NCBI RefSeq assembly: GCF_001570885.1 | Contig: NZ_BCSN01000012.1 | Location: 1-57,272, forward strand | Length of the DNA stretch: 57,272 bases | Reading direction: 5' to 3' | Source: Micrococcus lylae NBRC 15355 | Lineage (GTDB): Bacteria; Actinomycetota; Actinomycetes; Actinomycetales; Micrococcaceae | Part shown: positions 26,476 through 35,123 of the stretch, piece by piece | How the letters are laid out: each line of letters begins with the position of its first letter | Position numbering within the stretch: the stretch's first letter is position 1 | The notes under the pieces: model-generated | The model's input: only the letters and a program-made list of their open reading frames with translations | What the model was told of the DNA's origin: nothing | Databases searched by the model: none | Made by a program: the position numbers and the translations under genes

Positions 26476-26644
26476 ACGAAGCCCCGTACCCCACCACCGC
26501 CAGGTGAACGCTCCCTGACTTCCTGGTGGAAACTCACAGTCGATCCATGACATGGTCATCTGCGGACCCGGCACGTGCGTGCGCCCCTGCCGCACGCTGT
26601 CCCGGGTCCGTTGTCCTGTGTCCACACTGACGAAAGGAACCTGC

Positions 26645-28342
26645 ATGCCGCCCGCTTCGGACGGAGCAACACTGACCACCCTCGGCGTCGTCGGCGTCGT
26701 CGTCCTCCTGCTCGTCTTCTACGGCGGCACCATGTGGATGTCGGTCGCGATCTCCCGGCGCAAGGAGAACGCAGACTCCTACATGACCGCCGGCAACAAG
26801 ATCGGCTTCGGCATCTCCGCCGCCTCCATGACCGCCACCTGGATCTGGGCGTCCTCCATGTACGCCTCCGCCTCGGCCGGCTACACCTACGGCATCTCCG
26901 GCCCCATCCACTACGGCCTGTGGGGCGCGCTGATGATCCTGTTCATCTACCCGTTCGGCAAGCGCATCCGCTCCGTCGCACCGCGCGCCCACACCCTGGC
27001 CGAGGTCATGTACGCCCGCCACGGCCGCTCCTCCCAGCTGATGCTCGCCGGCTCCAACGTGCTCGGCTCGGTCATCTCCCTGACCTCGAACTTCATCGCC
27101 GGCGGTGCGCTGATCGCCATCCTGTCCCCGCTGCCGTTCGGCGCGGGCATCCTGATCGTGGCGGCCGGCGTCCTGCTCTACACCCTGTGGTCCGGCTTCC
27201 GCGCCTCCGTGCTGACGGACTTCGCACAGGTCATGGCGATGCTCGGGGCCTGCGTGGTCATCATCCCGGCCGTGTTCTTCGCCGCCGGCGGACCGGCCAT
27301 GTTCGAGGCCGGCGTCGCCGCAGGCAACGTGACCGCCGAGCAGCAGGACTTCTTCTCCTCCGAGGCGTTCATGAAGCAGGGCGCGCCGTACATCGCCGCC
27401 GTGCTCGCCTACGCGATCGGCAACCAGACCATCGCCCAGCGCCTCTTCGCCGTGCGCGAGGACCTGATCAAGCCGACCTTCGTCACCGCCACCATCGGCT
27501 ACGGCGGCTCGGTGATCGGCATCGGCATGCTCGGCGTCATGGCGCTCTACCTCGGCATCACCCCCATGGACGGGGACGTGAACAACCTCATCCCGCAGAT
27601 CGTCGCCGAGTACCTGCCGCTGGCCGTCGTCGCCCTGGCGTTCCTGATGATCATCGGCTCGTTGTCCTCCACCGCGGACTCGGACCTGTCCGCCCTGTCG
27701 TCGATCGTCATGGCGGACATCTACGGGCAGTCCAAGGGACGCGGCAACGCGGACCCGAAGACCATGCTGCTGATCGGCCGCATCACCATGATCGTGGCCA
27801 CCGCGGCCGCCCTGTACTTCGCCACCGCGAAGTTCAACATCCTGGACCTGCTGGTGTTCGTCGGCGCCCTCTGGGGCTGCCTGGTGTTCCCGGTGATCGC
27901 CTCCTTCTACTGGAAGAAGGTCACCAACGCCGCGTTCACCGTCTCCGTGCTGGCGGCCCTCGCCGTGTTCCTGCCGGTCCGCTTCGGCTGGTTCCCGGTG
28001 GACGGGCTGTGGGGCATCGTGGTGGAGGCGCTCTGCGTGATCGGCGTGGGTGTGGTCCTGGGCATCATGGCGTTCGGCTTCTTCGGCCCGACCGCCGGCA
28101 AGGTCGTGGGCATCGCCGCCTCCGTGGCCATGTGCTTCGTGGCCTTCGGGTTCCTGCGTGACTACCTCGAGCTCTCCGGCGCGCTGGTGGCGTACGCGGT
28201 GTCCTTCCTGGTCTGCTACCTGATGTCGTTCCGCTCCACGCAGGAGTTCGACTTCGATCGCATCAAGCAGGTCACCGGCGACTTCGACGACCGCGACCTT
28301 GCGGCCACCGCCGACGAGAAGCAGACCGCCGCCGCCCGCTGA
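26645..28342 (+). CDS. Sodium:solute symporter (SSS family)
   Basis: The 565-residue integral membrane protein fits the sodium:solute symporter family: YMTAGNKIGFGISAASMTAT near the N-terminus, TWIWASSMYASASAGYTYGI, the inner repeat FVGALWGCLVFPVIASFYW, and about 13-14 hydrophobic segments. The ATG at 26645 is chosen over 26552 because GAAAGGAA precedes it. The overall pattern resembles DUR3-like and other uncharacterised SSS members. The next gene encodes a 42-residue membrane peptide 32 bases downstream, probably an accessory subunit. The lactate genes follow convergently, so a small organic acid is a possible substrate. Confidence 0.85.
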   Translation: MPPASDGATLTTLGVVGVVVLLLVFYGGTMWMSVAISRRKENADSYMTAGNKIGFGISAASMTATWIWASSMYASASAGYTYGISGPIHYGLWGALMILFIYPFGKRIRSVAPRAHTLAEVMYARHGRSSQLMLAGSNVLGSVISLTSNFIAGGALIAILSPLPFGAGILIVAAGVLLYTLWSGFRASVLTDFAQVMAMLGACVVIIPAVFFAAGGPAMFEAGVAAGNVTAEQQDFFSSEAFMKQGAPYIAAVLAYAIGNQTIAQRLFAVREDLIKPTFVTATIGYGGSVIGIGMLGVMALYLGITPMDGDVNNLIPQIVAEYLPLAVVALAFLMIIGSLSSTADSDLSALSSIVMADIYGQSKGRGNADPKTMLLIGRITMIVATAAALYFATAKFNILDLLVFVGALWGCLVFPVIASFYWKKVTNAAFTVSVLAALAVFLPVRFGWFPVDGLWGIVVEALCVIGVGVVLGIMAFGFFGPTAGKVVGIAASVAMCFVAFGFLRDYLELSGALVAYAVSFLVCYLMSFRSTQEFDFDRIKQVTGDFDDRDLAATADEKQTAAAR

Positions 28343-28374
28343 GCACACCGACCGACAACAGAGAGGCAGCTGAC

Positions 28375-28503
28375 ATGACCGTCGCCCTGACCGTGTACGT
28401 CCTGATGTGGCCCGTGATCGTCTTCGGCGTGCTCGCCGTGATCGCCGGCAACTTCTTCAAGGAGATGCGCGAGGCCCGCAGGCAGGGCCGCCCGATGATC
28501 TGA
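28375..28503 (+). CDS. Putative transporter small subunit, 42 aa
   Basis: A 43-codon gene with an upstream GAGAGG encodes MTVALTVYVLMWPVIVFGVL followed by a basic tail ending RRQGRPMI. It is one transmembrane helix plus a charged cytosolic end. Such peptides accompany SSS symporters in actinobacteria and are annotated as putative transporter small subunits. Its position 32 bases after the symporter stop supports co-expression. It may stabilise or regulate the symporter. Confidence 0.8.
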   Translation: MTVALTVYVLMWPVIVFGVLAVIAGNFFKEMREARRQGRPMI

Positions 28504-28547
28504 CCGGTTCCGGACGGACCGTCCTCCGCGCACCCTGCGCACACAGC

Positions 28548-28585
28548 ACGGCGGGGACGAGGCACAATCGCCTCGTCCCCGCCGT
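28548..28585 (+). terminator. Strong hairpin between the symporter operon and lutC
   Basis: GGCGGGGACGAGGC and GCCTCGTCCCCGCC form a perfect 14-base stem, extended by two pairs, around ACAATC. It lies between convergent genes and can serve both strands. No long T-run follows. Confidence 0.75.
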
Positions 28586-28590
28586 CGTGT

Positions 28591-28614
28591 CTGCCTCAGC
28601 GCCTCAGCGCCTCA
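28591..28614. repeat. 8-bp tandem repeat carrying the lutC stop codon
   Basis: On the minus strand the lutC stop lies in TGAGGCGC, repeated exactly once more and then as TGAGGCAG. The three TGA triplets, 8 bases apart, fall in three different frames. Confidence 0.8.
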
Positions 28615-29274
28615 ACCGAGCAGGATCACATCCAGCCGGCGCGGCCCGTGCACGCCCTCCACACGCTCCAGCTCGATGTCACTGGTGGCGGAGGGACCGG
28701 AGATCATCGTGATCGGCGCGGTCGGCTCGAGCCGCTCCAACGCCTCCGGGATCAGCTCCACCACGGACTCCAGCGGCACCACGCAGATGTGGTGGTCCGG
28801 CACCAGGGAGATCGCCCGGCGGCCCTCGTCGGGGCGGCCGGAGAGGAAGATCGTGCCGGTCTCGGAGCAAGAGACGGTCGAGCTCGTCACCACGGCGGAG
28901 ACCTCGTTGAGCTCCCGCGTGCTCAGCACGCGCCGCTCCTCACCGGCGTCTGCGGACCCGACCGCCGGCTCGGTGAGCCGGCGGGCCTCGGGTGCGCCGC
29001 CGTCGTCGGGAAGCCAGGAGGCCTCCAGCCCGGAGGGGACCACGTAGGAGGAGGCGTCGGTCAGCAGCTCGCCCACGCGGGCGGCGACGGTCTCGGCGGT
29101 CTCCCGGTAGACGTTGGCCCGGTAGTCCTCGAGGCGGTCCACGAGCTGCTCGACCACCTGCTCACGGCTCGCCTCGGAGACGCGGCGGTAGTCGCGCTCC
29201 ACCGTATCCGGCTGCGGCCGGTCCGCCAGTGCGGTGCGGATGCGGCCGAGGATCTCGTCCTTCGCGGTGTTCAT
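28612..29274 (-). CDS. lutC: Lactate utilisation protein C (LutC)
   Basis: The 220-residue LutC/YkgG-family protein is part of the LutABC iron-sulfur complex that oxidises L-lactate to pyruvate in the cytosol. Typical segments are SETGTIFLSG, RAISLVPDHHICVV and ITMISGPSATSDIELERVEG with VHGPRRLDVILLG at the end. It overlaps the lutB stop by four bases (ATGA), as expected for the operon lutA-lutB-lutC. Confidence 0.93.
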   Translation of the reverse strand: MNTAKDEILGRIRTALADRPQPDTVERDYRRVSEASREQVVEQLVDRLEDYRANVYRETAETVAARVGELLTDASSYVVPSGLEASWLPDDGGAPEARRLTEPAVGSADAGEERRVLSTRELNEVSAVVTSSTVSCSETGTIFLSGRPDEGRRAISLVPDHHICVVPLESVVELIPEALERLEPTAPITMISGPSATSDIELERVEGVHGPRRLDVILLG

Positions 29275-30821
29275 GCCTGCTCCTCCTCGGAGGTCGTGGT
29301 CTGCTCGGCATCCTGCTGACCGCTCCCGCTACGGTTCCTCTTCCACCAGTGGCGGAAGGACTCCTGGGGCGGGGCGGGCACGTCGCGCTGGTCCGTCCAG
29401 CCGCCGGCAATGCCCGGCAGCCAGCCGAGCTTCGCGTCCTTGCCGGCGAGCAGGCGTCCCACCGGCAGGCCCCGCTCGGCCAGGCTCATCAGGGAGCCGG
29501 AGGACATGACCGTGGAGGCGCCCTTCATCATCAGGTCCATCTGGGACGGCACCGGGACCTTCTTCTCCGCCTTCTTCCGGGCGTGGGTGGCCTGGACGTC
29601 CTGGTCGCGCAGGTGCACCAGGATAGACGGGATGTCGATGGCCACCGGGCAGACGTCGTAGCAGGCGCCGCAGAGGCTGGACGCGTAGGGCAGGGTGCCG
29701 TTGGCCCCGTCCTCCACGCCGGTGAGCTGCGGGGAGAGGATCGCGCCGATCGGGCCCGGATACACGGAGCCGTAGGCGTGGCCGCCGGTCTGCTCGTACA
29801 CCGGGCACACGTTCATGCAGGCCGAGCAGCGGATGCAGTGCAGGGCCGAGCGGCCGGCCGGGTCGGAGAGCACCGCAGAACGGCCGTTGTCCAGCAGCAC
29901 CAGGTGGAACTCCTGCGGGCCGTCGCCGGGCGTGACGCCCGTCCACATGGAGGTGTACGGGTTCATACGCTCGCCCGTGGAGGAGCGCGGCAGCAGCTGC
30001 AGGAAGACCTCGAGGTCCTGGAAGGTCGGCACCAGCTTCTCGATGCCCATCACCGTGATCAGCGTCTCCGGCAGGGTCAGGCACATGCGGCCGTTGCCCT
30101 CGGACTCCACCACGGACAGCGTGCCGGTCTCGGCCACGCCGAAGTTCGCGCCGGAGATCGCCACGGATGAGCGCAGGAACCGCTCGCGCAGATGCCGCCG
30201 GGCGGCCTCGGCCAGGTCCTTCGGCTCGGAGGTCAGGGACTCGTCCGTCTCCTCCATCTCCCGCACGAAGATGTCCCGGATCTCGTTCCTGTTCTTGTGG
30301 ATGGCCGGGACGAGGATGTGCGAGGGCTTGTCATGCCCCAGCTGGACGATCAGCTCCGCGAGGTCCGTCTCGGTGGCGGCGATGCCCTCGGCGTTCAGCG
30401 CCTCCTCGAGCCCGATCTCCTGGGTGGCCATGGACTTGACCTTGATGACCTCGTCCACGCCCTTGGCCTTGACCAGCTCGGTGACGATCCGGTTGGCCTC
30501 CTCGGCGTCCCGGGCCCAGTGGACCACGCCGCCGCGGGCGGTGACATTGGCCTCCAGCTGCTCGAGCAGCGCGGGCAGGTCCGCCATCACCTGCTGCTTC
30601 AGCGCCGACCCGGCGGCACGCAGCCGCTGCCAGTCCGGCAGCTCGTCCACCACTCTGGCCCGCTTGGCACGGATGGAGTGGGTGGCGTGGCGGATGTTCT
30701 TGCGCATCTGGGCGTTGCCCAGCTGCGTGCGGGCCGAGTCCGGGAAGGGCTCGTCCAGGGTGATGTGGCCGTGGCCGTATGCGGGACGGACGGTCGGCAT
30801 GCCCAGGTCGGTGCGGCTCAT
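29271..30821 (-). CDS. lutB: Lactate utilisation iron-sulfur protein B (LutB)
   Basis: The 516-residue LutB protein carries two 4Fe-4S binding sites, with cysteines at 329, 332, 335, 339 (CIRCSACMNVC) and 384, 387, 391 (CGACYDVC), and the LutB/LutC-like domain with ISGANFGVAETGTL upstream. It acts with LutA and LutC in L-lactate oxidation. The C-terminus is a hydrophilic tail rich in Gln, Thr and Glu. Start and stop both overlap the neighbours by four bases, so translation is coupled. Confidence 0.95.
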   Translation of the reverse strand: MSRTDLGMPTVRPAYGHGHITLDEPFPDSARTQLGNAQMRKNIRHATHSIRAKRARVVDELPDWQRLRAAGSALKQQVMADLPALLEQLEANVTARGGVVHWARDAEEANRIVTELVKAKGVDEVIKVKSMATQEIGLEEALNAEGIAATETDLAELIVQLGHDKPSHILVPAIHKNRNEIRDIFVREMEETDESLTSEPKDLAEAARRHLRERFLRSSVAISGANFGVAETGTLSVVESEGNGRMCLTLPETLITVMGIEKLVPTFQDLEVFLQLLPRSSTGERMNPYTSMWTGVTPGDGPQEFHLVLLDNGRSAVLSDPAGRSALHCIRCSACMNVCPVYEQTGGHAYGSVYPGPIGAILSPQLTGVEDGANGTLPYASSLCGACYDVCPVAIDIPSILVHLRDQDVQATHARKKAEKKVPVPSQMDLMMKGASTVMSSGSLMSLAERGLPVGRLLAGKDAKLGWLPGIAGGWTDQRDVPAPPQESFRHWWKRNRSGSGQQDAEQTTTSEEEQA

Positions 30822-31735
30822 CGGGAGACCTCCTCGGTGGTCGGCTGGGAGGCGGGCTGAGTGGCGGCGGCCGGTGCCGTCGTCGCGGTGTTAGCGGATT
30901 CCCGACGACGGACGGTCGCCTTCCCGCCCGGAATGGACAGTTCCAGCGGGCCGGAGACGTCCAGGGGCTCCTCACGGGTGGAGGCGAGGATCTCGGCCAG
31001 GTGGACGGTGCGCAGCGGGGTGCCGTCCGCGCCGGTGGAGCCCCGGCGGGACATGGCCCCGCCCAGGTGCATGAGGCAGGAGGCGTCCCCGCCAGAGCAG
31101 AGCGACGCCCCGGAGGCGGTGACGTTGGCGATCTTCGCCTCGGCCATGGCGCCGGAGACGTCCGCGTTCTTCAGGGCGAAGGTGCCGCCGAAGCCGCAGC
31201 ACTCCTCCGCGTCCGGCAGCTCGTGGAAGTCGATGCCCCCGACGCTGCGCAGCAGGTCCTTCTGCCGGTCGCCGAGGCGCAGCAGGCGCATGCCGTGGCA
31301 GGAGGGGTGGTAGGTGACGGCGTGCGGGAACCAGGAGCCGAGCTGGGCGGCGGAGTCGGTCACGCCGAGCACGTCCGTGAGCAGCTGGGCGAGCTCGTAG
31401 GTGCGGGAGGCGACGGCCTCGGCGTCCTTGGCCAGGCCCTCGTCCCCGCCGCGGCGGGCGACCATCGGCTGCTGGTGGCCGAGCGAGGCGACGCAGGAGC
31501 CGGAGGGGGCCACCGCGAGGTCGTAGTCCGCCTCGGTGAAGGTCTTCACGTGATTGCGGACCACCGGCAGGGCGTCGGCCATGTAGCCGGAGTTCACGTG
31601 CATCTGGGCGCAGCACCCCTGGCCTGCAGGGAAGACGACCTCGTGGCCGAGGCGCTCGAGGATCTGCACGGTGGCGTGCGCGACCCGCGGGTACATCGCA
31701 TCCACGATGCACGTGGCGAACAGGGCGATCTTCAT
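30818..31735 (-). CDS. lutA: Lactate utilisation protein A (LutA), CCG-domain protein
   Basis: The 305-residue protein has two cysteine-rich (CCG) domains: MKIALFATCIVDAMYP with FPAGQGCCAQMH, and YHPSCHGMRLLR with EECCGFGGTFALK, which are the cluster or heterodisulfide-reductase-type ligands of LutA. The ATG at 31735 is chosen because GGAGGAG precedes it, while the upstream in-frame ATG at 31792 has no support. A 45-residue Ala/Thr-rich tail follows the family domain. It is the first gene of lutABC and has a GntR-type operator at 31871. Confidence 0.93.
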   Translation of the reverse strand: MKIALFATCIVDAMYPRVAHATVQILERLGHEVVFPAGQGCCAQMHVNSGYMADALPVVRNHVKTFTEADYDLAVAPSGSCVASLGHQQPMVARRGGDEGLAKDAEAVASRTYELAQLLTDVLGVTDSAAQLGSWFPHAVTYHPSCHGMRLLRLGDRQKDLLRSVGGIDFHELPDAEECCGFGGTFALKNADVSGAMAEAKIANVTASGASLCSGGDASCLMHLGGAMSRRGSTGADGTPLRTVHLAEILASTREEPLDVSGPLELSIPGGKATVRRRESANTATTAPAAATQPASQPTTEEVSR

Positions 31736-31870
31736 GACGCTCCTCCATGGAGGCTGATGTGCGGGTTCGGTTCTCACGCGGAGGCCGGGCACGGCGGCGT
31801 GGCCGCTCCCCGGACCGTCCGGGAGCCCGGGGCGGTCCGCGGACCGGAGACCGACGACGCCACCCCGATG

Positions 31871-31881
31871 TGGTCAGACCA
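31871..31881. promoter_or_regulatory. LldR-type operator upstream of lutA
   Basis: TGGTCAGACCA is a near-perfect palindrome about 136 bases upstream of the lutA start. The same GGTCAGACC core recurs in front of lctP at 32110. FadR-subfamily GntR regulators such as LldR bind TGGT-N3-ACCA-like sites. Confidence 0.65.
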
Positions 31882-31949
31882 TAGCGCGCGGTGACACGGG
31901 GCACAACACCTGAGGGGCAGGGCGGCGGAATCCCCCGCCCGGGACGAAG

Positions 31950-32074
31950 TAACGTCCGGACGGATCGTCCCGTGTGACGTCCGGCCGGATCGTTCCGCGT
32001 GACATCCGGCCGCCTGGTCCCGCGTGACCTCCGGCCGCCTGGTCCCGCGTGACCTCCGGCCGGATCATCCCGCG
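31950..32074. repeat. Five tandem 25-bp repeats between lutA and lctP
   Basis: Units start at 31950, 31975, 32000, 32025 and 32050 with no spacer. Each contains TCCGG at positions 6-10 and most end CCCGCG; four of the five begin TGAC. Units 2 and 5 contain the palindrome TCCGGCCGGA; units 3 and 4 have CCGCCTGG there instead. The array lies between the lutA operator and the lctP operators. It does not code for anything I can support. Confidence 0.9.
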
Positions 32075-32108
32075 CTTGCCAACTGTGACCCGGGCCATAT
32101 ACATTCTG

Positions 32109-32134
32109 CGGTCAGACCACAGTGGTCAGTCCAC
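32109..32134. promoter_or_regulatory. Paired LldR-type operators upstream of lctP
   Basis: GCGGTCAGACCAC (32109-32121) and GTGGTCAGTCCAC (32122-32134) are adjacent, each built on GGTCAG/CC-type half sites that match the lutA site at 31871. They lie 38-63 bases before the lctP start. Two abutting sites imply binding of two dimers. Confidence 0.65.
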
Positions 32135-32171
32135 AGCTATCCCGCCTGCCCGCACACCACCAGGAGTCACC

Positions 32172-33845
32172 GTGTCCACGTTCACCGCCACCACCGACGC
32201 CGTCGGCGGAAGCCTCGGGCTCTCGGCGCTGCTCGGCGCCGTCCCGCTGCTGACGTTCTTCCTGCTGCTGATCATCGTGAAGGCCAAGGCCTGGCAGGCC
32301 GGCATCGCCGCCCTCGTGGCCGCGCTCGCCGTCGCGATCCTCGGCTACGGCATGCCGGCGCCCCTGGCGCTGCTCTCCGCAAGCCAGGGCGCCGTGTTCG
32401 GCCTGTTCCCGATCGTCTGGATCGTGGTCATGGCGCTGTGGTTCTACCAGGTGACGGTGCTCTCCGGCCGCTTCGAGGACATGCGCGCGATCTTCGACTC
32501 GATCGGCGGCGGGGACATCCGCATCCAGGCCGTGCTGATCGCCTTCTGCTTCGGCGGCATGCTCGAGGCCCTCGCCGGCTTCGGCGCCCCCGTGGCCATC
32601 ACCGCCACCATGATCCTGGCGCTCGGCCTGCCTCCGCTGAAGGCCGCCACCGTGGTGTTGATCGCCAACACCGCCCCGGTCGCCTTCGGCGCCGTCGGCA
32701 CCCCCATCACCACCGCCGGCCAGCTCACCGGGATCGACGCCGCGCACATCGGCGCGATCGTCGGCCACCAGGCCCCGTTCGTGGCGATCTTCGTGCCCTT
32801 CCTGCTGGTCGCGCTGATCGACGGCCTGCACGGCGTGAAGGACACCTGGCCGGCTCTGCTGGTGATCGGCGGCGTCTTCGCGGCGGCCATCTGGTGGTCC
32901 TCCGCGCACTTCTCCTACGAGCTCACCGACGTGGTCGCCTCCCTGGCCGCCATGGCCGCCGCCGTGGTGCTACTGCGCTTCTGGCGTCCGAAGGGCGCGG
33001 CCGAGGCCTCTGCCCGCCTCGGCATCGAGCCGAGCACGACCTCCGCCCAGGAGCTCACCGGCCGCCGCATCTGGATGGCCGTGTTCCCGTACCTCGCCGT
33101 GGTGACCGTGTTCGGCATCGCCAAGCTCTGGACGCTGGGCGCGGACATCCCCGCGTTCCTCAAGTCCACCGACGCGACCATCCCGTGGCCCGGCCTGGAC
33201 GGGCACTTGCTGGACGCCGCCGGCGAGCCGATCGGAGGCACCGTCTACTCCCTGCAGTGGCTGTCCTCCCCGGGCACCCTGCTGCTGATCACCGGTCTGA
33301 TCGTGGCCGTGGTCTACACCGTGTGGAACGACGGCGGCTCCCGCCCCCTGTCCTTCGGCGACGCCCTCGCCGAGATCGGACGCTGCTTCTGGCGCATGCG
33401 CTTCTCCGCCCTGACCATCATGCTCGTGCTGTCCCTGGCCTACGTCATGAACTTCTCCGGCCAGACCCTGGCCATGGGCACCGCGATCGCCGGCGTCGGC
33501 GCCGCCTTCGCCTTCCTCTCCCCCGTGCTCGGCTGGCTCGGCACGGCGGTCACCGGCTCTGACACCTCCGCGAACGCTCTGTTCGCCACCCTGCAGCAGA
33601 CCGCCGCCCACAATGCCGGCCTGGACCCGGCGCTCATGGTGGCCGCGAACACCTCCGGCGGCGTGGTCGGCAAAATGATCTCTCCGCAGTCCCTGGCGAT
33701 CGCGGCCACCGCCGTGGGCATGGAGGGCCAGGAGTCCGCCGTGTTCCGCAAGGTGGTCGGCTGGTCGCTGCTGCTGCTGCTGGCCGTCTGCACCCTGGTG
33801 TTCCTGCAGTCGAACGTCCTGCACTGGCTGGTGCCGGCTCCGTGA
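32172..33845 (+). CDS. lctP: L-lactate permease (LctP)
   Basis: The 557-residue membrane protein matches the lactate permease family: LLTFFLLLIIVKAKAWQAGI, FGGMLEALAGFGAPVAITAT, TAPVAFGAVGTPITTAGQLT, TGSDTSANALFATLQQTAA and ANTSGGVVGKMISPQSLAIA are all signature segments. It should import L-lactate (also glycolate in relatives) with protons. GTG 32172 is chosen because CAGGAG lies just upstream; a longer frame has no ribosome site. The stop overlaps the GntR gene start (GTGA). Operators at 32109-32134 indicate lactate-responsive control. Confidence 0.94.
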   Translation: MSTFTATTDAVGGSLGLSALLGAVPLLTFFLLLIIVKAKAWQAGIAALVAALAVAILGYGMPAPLALLSASQGAVFGLFPIVWIVVMALWFYQVTVLSGRFEDMRAIFDSIGGGDIRIQAVLIAFCFGGMLEALAGFGAPVAITATMILALGLPPLKAATVVLIANTAPVAFGAVGTPITTAGQLTGIDAAHIGAIVGHQAPFVAIFVPFLLVALIDGLHGVKDTWPALLVIGGVFAAAIWWSSAHFSYELTDVVASLAAMAAAVVLLRFWRPKGAAEASARLGIEPSTTSAQELTGRRIWMAVFPYLAVVTVFGIAKLWTLGADIPAFLKSTDATIPWPGLDGHLLDAAGEPIGGTVYSLQWLSSPGTLLLITGLIVAVVYTVWNDGGSRPLSFGDALAEIGRCFWRMRFSALTIMLVLSLAYVMNFSGQTLAMGTAIAGVGAAFAFLSPVLGWLGTAVTGSDTSANALFATLQQTAAHNAGLDPALMVAANTSGGVVGKMISPQSLAIAATAVGMEGQESAVFRKVVGWSLLLLLAVCTLVFLQSNVLHWLVPAP

Positions 33846-34591
33846 CCGACTCTCCCACTGCCCGCACCTCCGCCGTCGTCCTGGAGTGGCTGGAACAGGA
33901 GCTGCGCGCCGGCTCGATCAAGGTCGGGGACAAACTCCCCGGCGAGCGCGTCCTGGCCGAGCAGTTCGGCATCTCACGGCCCTCCGTCCGCGAGGCCGTG
34001 CGCGTCCTGGACGCCATGGGCCTGGTCCGCACCGCCGCCGGGTCCGGGCCGAGAGCCGGCGCGATCGTGATCTCCGAGCCCTCCGCCGCGCTGACGTGGG
34101 CGCTGCGCATGCACGTGGCCACCCAGGCGCTGCCCGTGGCGGACATCGTCTCCACCCGCCTGTTGCTGGAGACCGGCGCCGCCCGCCGCGCCCGCGGCCC
34201 GCACGGCAAGACCGGCGAGGAGGCTCAACAGATCCTGCACCGGGCCGGCGAGCTGCTGGACCGCATGGACTCCCCGGACCTGCCGGCCGAGGACTTCCAC
34301 CATCTCGACGCCGAGTTCCACGTGCTGCTGTCCACGCTCGGGGGCAACGTGGTGGTGGAGACGATGATGAAGTCCCTGCGCGAGGCCACGGTCGGCTACG
34401 TGCAGGAGACCGTGGCCGGCCGCCGGGATTGGGACGAGGTGCGGGCCCGACTGCAGCAGCAGCACCGACAGATCCTGGCCTCCTACACCGCCGCGGACAC
34501 CGAGGCGACCGTGGCCGCCCTGCGTGAGCACATCCTGTGGTTCTCCTCCCTGGCGCTGGAGGACGAGGAGCAGGACGCGATCGTGGAATGA
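33842..34591 (+). CDS. lldR: GntR/FadR-family regulator, LldR-like
   Basis: The 249-residue protein has an N-terminal GntR winged helix (KLPGERVLAEQFGISRPSVR, then EAVRVLDAMGLV, about 32-64) and a C-terminal FCD ligand domain with the expected Asp/His metal ligands (EDFHHLDAEFH, later LQQQHRQILAS and ALREHI). It is translationally coupled to lctP. Together with the matching operators before lutA and lctP, this makes it the probable lactate-responsive repressor of both units. The symbol is by context. Confidence 0.85.
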   Translation: MTDSPTARTSAVVLEWLEQELRAGSIKVGDKLPGERVLAEQFGISRPSVREAVRVLDAMGLVRTAAGSGPRAGAIVISEPSAALTWALRMHVATQALPVADIVSTRLLLETGAARRARGPHGKTGEEAQQILHRAGELLDRMDSPDLPAEDFHHLDAEFHVLLSTLGGNVVVETMMKSLREATVGYVQETVAGRRDWDEVRARLQQQHRQILASYTAADTEATVAALREHILWFSSLALEDEEQDAIVE

Positions 34592-34770
34592 CCCCCGGCA
34601 CGGCCTCAAGGTCGATCCCAGTGTCCGGGGACTGCGCGACAACGACCCTGTCACGTCCTTCCACGCCCATGGCACGAAAGGGGACGCACTCGGGGTTCGC
34701 CCATGGCACGGTCCGTGTGAGCTCGTCCGCGAAGTCCGCTGCCGCCTGCTGAAGGTCGTCAGTTCCCGGG
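34592..34770. other. Intergenic region with an undecided minus-strand frame
   Basis: On the minus strand one frame reads TDDLQQAAADFADELTRTVP and continues as protein-like sequence to GIDLEAVPGVIP, but it lacks an ATG or GTG start and runs on into antisense of lldR without a stop. It may be a truncated partner of the small gene at 34771, or chance. No terminator is clear. Confidence 0.3.
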
Positions 34771-34965
34771 TCAGGCGCCAAGGAGGTACTCCAGCGTCGA
34801 GAGGCGGTCGGAGAGAGCCTGCTCGTTCTCATCGAGCCGGTAGGCCTCCGCCTCACGGCGAAAGGCCTCGACACTGCCGTAGCGGCGTTCAAGCCTTGCC
34901 TTCAGCGTGGCCAACTGCTGGGTTGCCTCCTCGACAGAGAGCATTTCCGGCATGACTGCACCCAT
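34771..34965 (-). CDS. Small hypothetical protein, helical
   Basis: The 64-residue product has MLSVEEATQQLATLKARLER and then RYGSVEAFRREAEAYRLDEN, an amphipathic, probably coiled-coil helical protein with no membrane segment. AGGAGG lies 11 bases before ATG 34965, a little far; ATG at 34953 is also possible. It resembles small antitoxin-like proteins in size and charge, but I do not recognise the family and no toxin gene is evident. It is followed by the undecided frame at 34592-34770. Confidence 0.55.
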   Translation of the reverse strand: MGAVMPEMLSVEEATQQLATLKARLERRYGSVEAFRREAEAYRLDENEQALSDRLSTLEYLLGA

Positions 34966-35123
34966 CGTGCTGTTCACCTCCTGTGCGGACCTCGGATCGG
35001 CTCCGACTCCACACCCACTCGACATGCTGGGCGTGAGGCTACGGACTGGTTCGGACAGGATAAGGCGCCTCATACGTCCGAGGCGAGCGGCCGTCGTCGG
35101 GAAACGGGCGCGGAGGCGGCCGC

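Noticed and set aside
26534-28348. A 604-codon minus-strand frame
   Set aside because: Histidine/glutamate/glycine-rich antisense of the sodium:solute symporter.
31950-32074. CRISPR array in the lactate region
   Set aside because: Continuous 25-bp tandem units without spacers.
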